A stretch of 7,815 nt of DNA. Source: Verrucomicrobiota bacterium. GTDB lineage: Bacteria; Verrucomicrobiota; Verrucomicrobiia; Opitutales; UBA2995. Shown one piece after another: positions 1 through 4,956 of this stretch. A program made the position numbers and the translations under genes. The notes beneath the pieces are model-generated. The model worked only from the letters and a program-made list of their open reading frames with translations, was not told where the DNA came from and ran no database searches. The stretch lies in assembly GCA_027297085.1 (NCBI GenBank), contig JAPUIL010000058.1:1-7815 (forward strand), in the 5' to 3' direction. Numbering within the stretch: the first letter of the stretch is position 1; the number at the start of each line of letters is the position of its first letter.

Positions 1-128
1 TGGAACGAGCTACCCGCATGCTTGCGAACCCCGAAATTCCCATAAAAGAAATCGCCTACACTTGCGGCTTCGGCAGCCCCAAACTTATGAACTACAATTT
101 CCTGCGGTTTCGCGATCGAGACGCCTAG
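1..128 (+). CDS. AraC-family transcriptional regulator, C-terminal end (5' cut by window edge; frameshifted terminus)
   Basis: This is the end of a DNA-binding regulator. Read in the frame whose codons begin at position 3, the 41 visible residues hold the second helix-turn-helix of an AraC-type domain: IKEIAYTCGFGSPKLMNYNF at about 42-101, with the conserved I-x-x-I-A-x-x-x-G-F pattern and the usual aromatic/Arg stretch after it (FLRFR). The protein then ends at TAG 126-128 as RDRDA, before the C-terminal segment of the family, which normally carries a T-P-x-x-x-R motif. That motif is present just downstream in another frame (see next entry). The family activates or represses sugar and sugar-acid genes; in Verrucomicrobiota and Planctomycetota such proteins are often called XylR-like. 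The N-terminal ligand-binding part lies outside the window, so the effector is unknown. The fold could survive loss of the tail. Confidence 0.8.
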   Translation, partial: ERATRMLANPEIPIKEIAYTCGFGSPKLMNYNFLRFRDRDA

Positions 129-162
129 CCAACTACGCAAACAGATCCCGAAGACGCAGTAG
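118..162 (+). other. Out-of-frame C-terminal tail of the AraC-family regulator
   Basis: In the frame beginning at 118 the codons read ETPSQLRKQIPKTQ and then TAG at 160-162. E-T-P-S-Q-L-R matches the (G/E)-x-T-P-x-x-x-R motif that closes AraC-family DNA-binding domains. It directly follows the point where the upstream frame loses similarity. Removing one base somewhere in about 111-120 (for example the c at 117) joins the two into RFRDETPSQLRKQIPKTQ. This is therefore the original tail, displaced by a one-base insertion or a sequencing error. The site is not a homopolymer. Confidence 0.7.
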
Positions 163-210
163 GCTCCCGTGCGATCACAGATAGCAACTCACGATCCACC
201 ACCTGCTTGA

Positions 211-621
211 GTGAGAATCTGGGTTCGGGAATTATGGAATTCTCATCGATGTGCCCCCGTCTTTTCTCAAGAGGAAAACAACCATAAGCCATCAGACCTT
301 TCTGGCACCGTCTGTGAAAACTCCATTATCCAGACCCTTGATCACTCCCTTACCTTCGAAGCCAAAGACACCATAACTAAAATGCACCCGAGCAGAAGGA
401 TTAACTTGTTTCTATTTTATAAAGAATGCCTGATAAATAGCATCCGTCTTTCCGGATCGACGCAGGTTGAAACTTATCTAAAAACGGATGGCAATCTCCT
501 TCATCTACAAGTTACCGATAATGGTTGTGGATTTCCTAAGCGAGGTGAACGACGAAACACGGAAAGTAGGCTCAAAAGGCGAGGTTTACGAAAACGCGAA
601 ACCGCTTTAAGCCAGACATGA
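211..621 (+). pseudogene. Remnant of a sensor histidine kinase ATPase domain (NarX/LuxR-system type)
   Basis: The frame opens at GTG 211 and reads 136 residues, but only residues about 48-109 look like a known domain. R-R-I-N-L-F-L-F-Y-K-E-C-L-I-N (62-76) matches the N box of HATPase_c domains (K71, E72, N76). V-T-D-N-G-C-G-F (101-108) matches the G1 box that binds ATP. In this kinase type the N box usually continues R-H-S-G-A-T; here it reads R-L-S-G-S-T. After G-F-P the expected G-x-G-L-x-N-M-x-x-R-A segment is reduced to R-G-L-R-K-R-E-T-A (123-131), and the frame stops ten codons later. No H-box, dimerisation, transmembrane or sensor part precedes it; residues 1-47 are unrecognised. A working kinase would need all of these, so this is read as a decayed fragment. 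It lies between the regulator and the toxin-antitoxin module. Confidence 0.6.
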
Positions 622-654
622 CATCTTTATGTCTTGATAATTGCATCAAGATGT
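613..654 (+). promoter_or_regulatory. Candidate vapBC promoter and operator
   Basis: A sigma70-like pair is seen: cagaca (613-618) as -35 and gataat (636-641, five of six to TATAAT) as -10, with a 17-base spacer. Overlapping the -10 is a perfect 7-base inverted repeat, tcttgat (632-638) and atcaaga (645-651), with a 6-base spacer. A wider near-perfect inverted repeat pairs acatctttatg (621-631) with catcaagatgt (644-654), 10 of 11. VapB-type antitoxins normally bind palindromes in their own promoter, so this is the natural autoregulatory site. No Shine-Dalgarno sequence is visible before the ATG at 671. The promoter and operator roles are inference. Confidence 0.45.
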
Positions 655-670
655 GTTCTTATTGGTTACC

Positions 671-916
671 ATGAGAACAACGGTCACATTGGATGACGCT
701 CTGGAAGATCGACTCCGGAAATATGCGAGCGATCACTCCATTAAGTTTAAAAAGGCCTTAAACGATGTTATTAGAAAAGGCTTGGACCAAACTGAGGTTG
801 CAGAATCCGCTACGCCATACAGAACCAATCCCAAAAAAGTAGGACTTCGAAAAGGACTTAACTACGACAACGTTCATGAGCTAATAGAACAGGTAGAAGG
901 ACCTAGTCACAAATGA
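671..916 (+). CDS. vapB: VapB-type antitoxin (ribbon-helix-helix)
   Basis: The gene encodes an 81-residue antitoxin expected to neutralise the VapC nuclease encoded next to it and, with it, to repress their shared promoter. The N-terminus MRTTVTLDD forms the beta strand typical of ribbon-helix-helix proteins, followed by two helices (about 10-38) with the familiar F-K-x-x-L-N-D-V-I-R-K-G-L pattern. The C-terminal half (about 55-78) carries V-G-L-R-K-G-L-N-Y-D-N-V-x-E-L-I-E-Q-V-E-G, the toxin-binding tail seen in this VapB subfamily. The ATG at 671 is chosen because the domain begins exactly there; an in-frame TTG at 641 would add ten unconserved residues. Its stop overlaps the vapC start by four bases (ATGA), so translation is probably coupled. 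Length and architecture look intact. Confidence 0.9.
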   Translation: MRTTVTLDDALEDRLRKYASDHSIKFKKALNDVIRKGLDQTEVAESATPYRTNPKKVGLRKGLNYDNVHELIEQVEGPSHK

Positions 917-1341
917 TCTTGGTCGATGCCAACCTTCTTTTTTACGCGGAAGATTCCCTCTCTTCCAAGCACACGCAGGCAAAAGAGTGGTTCGACTCAA
1001 AGCTTTCTGGTACAGAACCCGTAGGACTCGCATGGATCTCCTGCTTGGCATACATTCGGATATTCACAAATTCAAGAGCGGTCAGCGCTCCTCTGAGTAT
1101 CCGTGAAGCCACGGATGTAGTGGACAGATGGTTGCAGCAACCTGTTGTCCAAATAGTTAATCCCTCAAATCGATTTTGGCCGATATTCCAAAAGCTTCTC
1201 AATGAAGGCCAAGCGGTTGCGAATCTGTCATCCGATGCCTACCTCGCTGCGTTAGCCATTGAACACGATTGCCACCTCTGCTCAACGGATGCAGATTTCT
1301 CCCGGTTTCCCGGCCTGCGGTGGATCAATCCACTGAGGTAA
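913..1341 (+). CDS. vapC: VapC-type PIN-domain toxin (ribonuclease)
   Basis: The 142-residue product is a PIN-domain protein, expected to cut RNA with a Mg/Mn-dependent acidic site; known VapC toxins cleave tRNA or rRNA. The fold markers are M-I-L-V-D-A-N (first Asp, D5), G-L-A-W-I-S-C-L-A-Y-I-R-I-F-T-N (39-53), L-S-S-D-A-Y-L-A-A-L-A (105-115; D108) and S-T-D-A-D-F-S-R-F-P-G-L-R-W-x-N-P-L (124-141; D126 and D128). The last segment is characteristic of the PIN subfamily that pairs with ribbon-helix-helix VapB. The Glu found in the second motif of many VapCs is not visible in 39-53, as in other members of this W-x-x-L-x-x-x-R-x-x-T-N type as recalled. The start overlaps the vapB stop (ATGA). 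No lesion is seen, so an active toxin is likely. Its RNA target cannot be inferred. Confidence 0.9.
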   Translation: MILVDANLLFYAEDSLSSKHTQAKEWFDSKLSGTEPVGLAWISCLAYIRIFTNSRAVSAPLSIREATDVVDRWLQQPVVQIVNPSNRFWPIFQKLLNEGQAVANLSSDAYLAALAIEHDCHLCSTDADFSRFPGLRWINPLR

Positions 1342-1470
1342 GTCTAAAGGAACGATTGAGCTTTATTACCTATAGCAAATTCTCTCGGCTCAATTTCAAG
1401 GATCAGCATTGCATCAGAACTTAAAGAGTCAGATTCTTTCGGCCATCTCTTCTTCGACAACACCTACCCT

Positions 1471-2793
1471 ATGAGCTTCAACAACAAACCCACGAACGTT
1501 CGCTGGTTGGTTCTTGGTCTGGCATCGCTTACTTCCTTTATGCTGTATCTGCACCGATATACCTGGGCGGTGATTCGACCTGAATTGGAGAGAGAGTATG
1601 GATTTTCCAATACGGAGTTGGAACAGATATTCACACTATTTAACTTCACCTACGCTATCGGTCAAATTCCGGGTGGTATTGTGTGCGACTTATTCGGCGC
1701 TCATATGTTTCTGGGATCCATCATTTTTCTTTGGTCTGCTAGTCTGATTCTTTTTGCGCTGGTTGGCACGTTCTGGGCATTCGGTGGTATTAGACTTGTT
1801 TTCGGAGCAGCACAAGCGGGAGCCTATCCGAGCCTGAGTAACGTGACGCGAAACTGGTTCGCGCCTTCGAGCAGAACTACGGTTCAAGGTTTTATCGCAA
1901 GCACATCGGGTCGAGCCGGCGGCGCTTTGGCCCCTATCATTATGGCTACGCTTTTGATGGGTTACTACGGATTCACCTGGCAAGTAGCTCTGATCATTAT
2001 AGCCTCTCTCGGTGTATTTTTTGCAGCTGCGTTTTTGTTGCTGTTCAGAAACTCTCCCGAAACGGATAAACGGGTGAATACACAGGAAAAGGAGCTTATT
2101 CGGGAAGGAGAAAAGGCGGCTTCGACTACCAGGAAAATAATGCCTTTTAAAAAGGCTTTTAAGAATCGAAATTTTTTACTGCTGATTTTTCAGCAGTACG
2201 CAAATGCAGGAGCAGATATTGTCTACACGTCGGTCTTAGGAAGTTTCTTTCTTTCCAAAAATATCTCTATAGCCGAGATGGGCATTTATGCAAGTTTACC
2301 ACTGTTCGGTGGCGCAATTGGTGGATTTTTCGGCGGCATACTCAACGACTTTGCCATCAGAAAAACCGGTAGCCGGCGTTGGGGCCGCGGTATAATTGGT
2401 TGCCTAGGCAAGGCCATCGCAGCGGGTTGTCTACTAGTAGCGATTTCACAGAGCAGCGTTGATGCTTTGGCCTGGGGCCTTTTTGTGGTGAAGTTTTTCA
2501 GTGACTGGTCTCAGCCAACCGTGTGGGGAACCTGTACGGACATGGGCGGACGGCATTCAGCAACTACTTTCAGTATCGTCAATACAACAGGAAATATAGG
2601 CGCATTATCCGTTCCCCTGTTTGTTGGACCTTTGTTAGACTACTATTCGACCTTTGAGATAATCAACGGGGTGCAAGAGCGAATCACTGACTACGGACCC
2701 ATGTTTGTGATGGTTGCATGCCTCTATATGGTAAGCGCGATTACCTGGCTTTTCCTTGATTGCACCAAGCCCATCGACCCTGATTCCGATTGA
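1471..2793 (+). CDS. MFS transporter, anion:cation symporter (ACS) family-like
   Basis: This 440-residue inner-membrane protein has the length and twelve-helix pattern of major facilitator transporters. Hydrophobic segments run at about 12-32, 52-72, 78-98, 101-119, 138-160, 170-192, 236-258, 270-290, 306-326, 330-346, 366-388 and 408-429, with a charged central loop at about 193-232. The signature loop between helices 2 and 3 is G-I-V-C-D-L-F-G-A-H (69-78). R-L-V-F-G-A-A-Q-A-G-A-Y-P (108-120) matches the R-x-x-x-G-x-x-x-A-G-x-x-P motif of ACS members such as hexuronate, glucarate and phthalate carriers. These proteins import organic anions with H+ or Na+. The substrate is not readable, though the nearby dehydrogenase and RraA-like gene point to a hydroxy or sugar acid. 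It starts 129 bases after vapC, with no clear Shine-Dalgarno sequence, and is convergent with the dehydrogenase. Confidence 0.88.
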   Translation: MSFNNKPTNVRWLVLGLASLTSFMLYLHRYTWAVIRPELEREYGFSNTELEQIFTLFNFTYAIGQIPGGIVCDLFGAHMFLGSIIFLWSASLILFALVGTFWAFGGIRLVFGAAQAGAYPSLSNVTRNWFAPSSRTTVQGFIASTSGRAGGALAPIIMATLLMGYYGFTWQVALIIIASLGVFFAAAFLLLFRNSPETDKRVNTQEKELIREGEKAASTTRKIMPFKKAFKNRNFLLLIFQQYANAGADIVYTSVLGSFFLSKNISIAEMGIYASLPLFGGAIGGFFGGILNDFAIRKTGSRRWGRGIIGCLGKAIAAGCLLVAISQSSVDALAWGLFVVKFFSDWSQPTVWGTCTDMGGRHSATTFSIVNTTGNIGALSVPLFVGPLLDYYSTFEIINGVQERITDYGPMFVMVACLYMVSAITWLFLDCTKPIDPDSD

Positions 2794-2795
2794 CC

Positions 2796-2818
2796 TGTAA
2801 GCGGCTTTACGCCGCGAT
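2796..2818 (+). repeat. REP-like hairpin, degenerate head
   Basis: Three bases after the MFS stop codon, tgta is followed by a hairpin gcggc (2801-2805), loop tttac, gccgc (2811-2815), then gat. This is the same layout as the two REP-like units downstream (tgtagg head, GC stem, then ga), except that the head lacks its gg. It could also act as the end-of-transcript hairpin for the transporter, but no T run follows. Confidence 0.5.
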
Positions 2819-2831
2819 CGAGGGCGCGCTT

Positions 2832-2929
2832 TTGAAGATCAAAATTGTACGAGAAGTTTGTTCGTTCCTAACAATTCACAAACAAAAAATGTAGGTGGTA
2901 GCATGCTGCCGATTGATTCTTGAAGATCA
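2832..2929 (+). repeat. 10-base direct repeat linking two REP-like units
   Basis: The 10-mer ttgaagatca occurs at 2832-2841 and again at 2920-2929. Each copy lies 10-17 bases downstream of a forward REP-like hairpin (stems ending at 2815 and 2910). This suggests that both hairpins come from the same kind of composite element and that the first has lost its right half. Confidence 0.35.
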
Positions 2930-2986
2930 GACAACGTGTTGAATACTCGAACAGCTGGACGATTCGCGAGCAAGCTCGCTCCTACA
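2890..2986. repeat. REPIN-like inverted pair of REP hairpins
   Basis: Two palindromic units face each other. The left one, forward, is tgtagg (2890-2895), one base, stem ggtagc / gctgcc (2897-2902 and 2905-2910, one G:T pair) with a 2-base loop, then ga (2911-2912). The right one, read on the minus strand, is tgtagg (2986-2981), one base, perfect stem gcgagc / gctcgc (2979-2974 and 2971-2966) with a 2-base loop, then ga. Head, spacer, stem length, loop length and tail agree position by position, though the stem sequences differ. This is the structure of REPINs, elements mobilised by RAYT (Y1 HUH) transposases. The right unit resembles well-known Pseudomonas REP sequence. It sits between two convergent genes, the usual place for REPs. 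Confidence 0.7.
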
Positions 2987-2995
2987 AAACCTTAA

Positions 2996-3952
2996 CTAAA
3001 GGTTCACGCAATTGGTAACGCTACCTGCCAGGAATGCCTTCATGTTATTCACGGCCATACCCATTAACCGGCTGCGGGCAGATCGGGTGGCCCAGGAAAT
3101 ATGAGGTGTTACGGAGCAGTTATTTGCGCCAATCAAAGGATTATCCATGCTGGGCGGTTCTTCGAAAAGTACGTCCACTCCGGCTCCCGCGATACGGCCT
3201 TCATTAAGTGCTGTGGCCAGAGCGGCTTCGTCTACTAAAGGTCCCCGTGCGGTATTCACCAGAAATGCTGTCGGTTTCATCAGCCTGATGCGCTCCTCAT
3301 TCACCAGCTTCTCTGTCTCGTCCGTAAGTGGACAGTGTAAAGTAACAAAATCACTCTCCGCGAACACCTCTTCCAGGCTTTTCCAAGTAACAAACTCTGG
3401 AGCCTGTGGACTCTGGTATTGATCGTAGGCGATGACTTCCATTCCAAAACCATGGGCTATGCGGGCCGAGGCCTGGCCGATCATGCCCAATCCAACGATA
3501 CCCAGGGTTAGGTCTTTCAGTTCAACCAGCGGGTACAACCAATAACAGAAATCGGGACATTTGGTCCAACCACCAGCTTGGACATCTGCTACATGTTCGG
3601 CCAAGTGATGCGTGTGGTTTAGTATATGAGCAAAAACCATTTGCGCCACAGAATAGGGACCATAACCTGCGATATTGCACACAGGAATGTTACGAGCCGC
3701 AGCAGCATTCAGATCTACGATATTTACGCCGGTAGCAAGGACGCCGATGTATTTTAGGTTCTCAATCGAATCAATGATCTCCTTAGAAACTAAAGCTTTG
3801 TTCGTGATCAAAGCATCTGCTCCTTTTGATCGTTCAACCACCTCTTCCGCCGAGGAACGATCGTAAACCGTAACATCGCCCAATGATTCAAAACCTTCCC
3901 AATTCAAGTCACCGGGATTCAAAGCGTATCCATCTAAAACTACAATTTTCAT
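2996..3952 (-). CDS. D-2-hydroxyacid dehydrogenase, hydroxypyruvate reductase/glycerate dehydrogenase-like
   Basis: The 318-residue cytosolic enzyme is expected to interconvert a 2-keto acid and a D-2-hydroxy acid with NAD(H). The start at 3952 (MKIVVLDGYALNPGDL) is preferred because AAGGCAGGA lies at 3964-3956, three bases upstream, and the conserved first strand begins there; an upstream in-frame start would overlap the 3' end of the RraA reading frame. The nucleotide fold has G-L-G-M-I-G (154-159) with D177 closing the next strand, which favours NAD over NADP. The catalytic set is complete: R236 in N-T-A-R-G, E265 in F-E-E-P-P, and H284 in T-P-H-I-S-W-A-T. D-F-C-Y-W (134-138) and Y-I-G-V-L-A-T-G (68-75) resemble HprA-type hydroxypyruvate reductases. 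It follows the RraA-like gene on the same strand, with 38 bases between the ancestral RraA end and this ATG, so the two probably share an operon. The substrate is inferred only. Confidence 0.9.
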   Translation of the reverse strand: MKIVVLDGYALNPGDLNWEGFESLGDVTVYDRSSAEEVVERSKGADALITNKALVSKEIIDSIENLKYIGVLATGVNIVDLNAAAARNIPVCNIAGYGPYSVAQMVFAHILNHTHHLAEHVADVQAGGWTKCPDFCYWLYPLVELKDLTLGIVGLGMIGQASARIAHGFGMEVIAYDQYQSPQAPEFVTWKSLEEVFAESDFVTLHCPLTDETEKLVNEERIRLMKPTAFLVNTARGPLVDEAALATALNEGRIAGAGVDVLFEEPPSMDNPLIGANNCSVTPHISWATRSARSRLMGMAVNNMKAFLAGSVTNCVNL

Positions 3953-3990
3953 AAATCCTGCCTTCTGGAAGCCGTTTGAGACGTAAGACG

Positions 3991-4173
3991 CTACCATTCG
4001 CCTTCACCGCTAAACTTTTCTTTAACGGCTTTTCCAAAAGCTTCACCAGCCTCAATGAAGCTGTCGAGAATTTCTCTAGTGGATTTCCCACTAGTTGACC
4101 GGGCGGCAGGAATCACCGTATTGCATTCATTTTGGTCCATGAAAATAGACGCGTCCAAGAGTCGTTCTTCATC
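3991..4173 (-). pseudogene. Severed C-terminal segment of the RraA-like protein, in frame after an internal TAA
   Basis: Reading on past the TAA at 4176-4174 in the same frame gives 60 sense codons to a TAG at 3993-3991. The segment begins DEERLLDASIFMDQNE, continues through T-V-I-P-A-A-R-S and S-T-R-E-I-L-D-S-F, and ends with G-E-G-E-W. It reads as ordinary coding sequence and resembles the helical tail of long RraA-family proteins, where I-P-P is normally followed by E-D-E. One base change, GAA to TAA, explains the break. The only nearby restart is the ATG of F-M-D-Q-N, which would give a short peptide of unlikely function. Confidence 0.75.
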
Positions 4174-4737
4174 TTAAGGCGGGATTGCCATGAATCCATG
4201 GTTTTCGGCGTGAATCAGTTGACCGGGCTGTATTGTTCTTCCAAATACTTCCACCGGACAATTCCACTCAACAGGAGTACTGTAAGCATGGCCAACGCAT
4301 AACCGACGCGCCAGAGCTTTAAATCCCGCGTTCTTCATTTCATCCACATCGCGAATGGCGCCATCAGTAATCGTACCCACGCAACCAAGTGCTTTGTGGA
4401 TATTACTGTTCACTTCACCCCAGAACGAAGCCACAATATTGGGATTATCGAGATCTTGAATGACTACGATCTTAGGACCTGGTATGCCGGCCACATATTC
4501 ACGATAATCTGCAACGGCACTAGCTTTATTTTCAGCGTGACTCGGATTCGAAGGCTCAATCGTTAATGTCACGGCATACCCGACCATAGGACCCATTTCG
4601 GGCATATAGTCGGTAGTTGGCTCCGGGTTGAAACCAGCCTCGGTTCGTTCATGCTTGGTGATCTGTTCCCAGCCATTGTAGATCGTCGGAGTATTCCAGC
4701 GTTTTAGCTGTAAGAGTGTTGAATGCGATAAGGCCAT
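4174..4737 (-). CDS. RraA-like protein (pyruvate aldolase/oxaloacetate decarboxylase-type fold), truncated by a nonsense codon
   Basis: The frame encodes 187 residues from the ATG at 4737 and belongs to the RraA/demethylmenaquinone-methyltransferase-like superfamily. Characterised members are metal-dependent pyruvate aldolases (4-hydroxy-4-methyl-2-oxoglutarate aldolase) and oxaloacetate decarboxylases; E. coli RraA instead inhibits RNase E. The conserved features are the N-terminal L-x-R-W-N-T-P-T-I-Y (11-20), the substrate/metal loop F-W-G-E (105-108), and T-D-G-A-I-R-D (124-130), where R129 and D130 correspond to the catalytic Arg and metal-site Asp. P-G-Q-L-I-H-A-E-N-H-G (171-181) replaces the usual P-G-D-x-x-x-x-D. 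An internal TAA (4176-4174) comes right after M-A-I-P-P, with homologous coding continuing beyond it. The active-site core is intact and about the size of a short RraA, so activity is possible but unproven. No strong Shine-Dalgarno sequence is visible. It probably heads the unit with the dehydrogenase. Confidence 0.82.
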   Translation of the reverse strand: MALSHSTLLQLKRWNTPTIYNGWEQITKHERTEAGFNPEPTTDYMPEMGPMVGYAVTLTIEPSNPSHAENKASAVADYREYVAGIPGPKIVVIQDLDNPNIVASFWGEVNSNIHKALGCVGTITDGAIRDVDEMKNAGFKALARRLCVGHAYSTPVEWNCPVEVFGRTIQPGQLIHAENHGFMAIPP

Positions 4738-4956
4738 AATGCTATGCTTGATGGTTACTCTGAATAGCGTACATGCTCGGTGTTAATCATCAATAAACAA
4801 TTTCCCAGCTCTGTTTTAATAATCAGACCAGTTAGGCGTATTTCCCCGTTCAACAACGGATTTACTTTTCTAATCGCCCAATACCTTCTAATGATTTTAG
4901 ATTCTCTTTAGAAATCTCATACTCCTGTGAACATTCTATCTTCCGATTGATCAGTC
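4738..4956. promoter_or_regulatory. Divergent intergenic region with two short palindromes
   Basis: This 219-base gap separates the minus-strand RraA/dehydrogenase unit from the plus-strand beta-propeller gene, so it should hold both promoters. Two palindromes are visible: ccgtt (4846-4850) with aacgg (4855-4859), perfect, with a 4-base loop; and tgttaat (4781-4787) with ataaaca (4793-4799), one mismatch, with a 5-base centre. Either could be an operator. No sigma70-like pair with good spacing stands out on either strand, and no RNA gene is seen. Confidence 0.3.

Noticed and set aside
213..290. Alternative-frame reading ENLGSGIMEFSS as a possible H-box remnant of the sensor kinase.
   Set aside because: Only a few residues resemble the family's D-D-L-G-S stretch, the phospho-accepting His is absent, and the flanks show no similarity.
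1355..1394. Inverted repeat attgagc/gctcaat with a 26-base loop between vapC and the transporter.
   Set aside because: The stem is short, the loop long, and there is no T run; it is too weak to call a terminator or operator.
111..2822. The 10-mer cgcgatcgag occurs both at the AraC frameshift (111-120) and at the first REP-like unit (2813-2822), hinting at REP insertion into the regulator.
   Set aside because: Exact 10-mers repeat by chance many times in a window this size, and no REP head or hairpin is present at 111-120.
3953..3997. Longer start for the dehydrogenase (MVASYVSNGFQKAGF extension).
   Set aside because: The extension is unlike the family, overlaps the RraA 3' end, and a good Shine-Dalgarno sequence stands three bases before the internal ATG at 3952.
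3909..4091. A 60-codon minus-strand frame between the RraA-like gene and the dehydrogenase.
   Set aside because: It is a shadow frame overlapping the RraA continuation and the dehydrogenase start; its sequence resembles nothing and the other frame is clearly the coding one.
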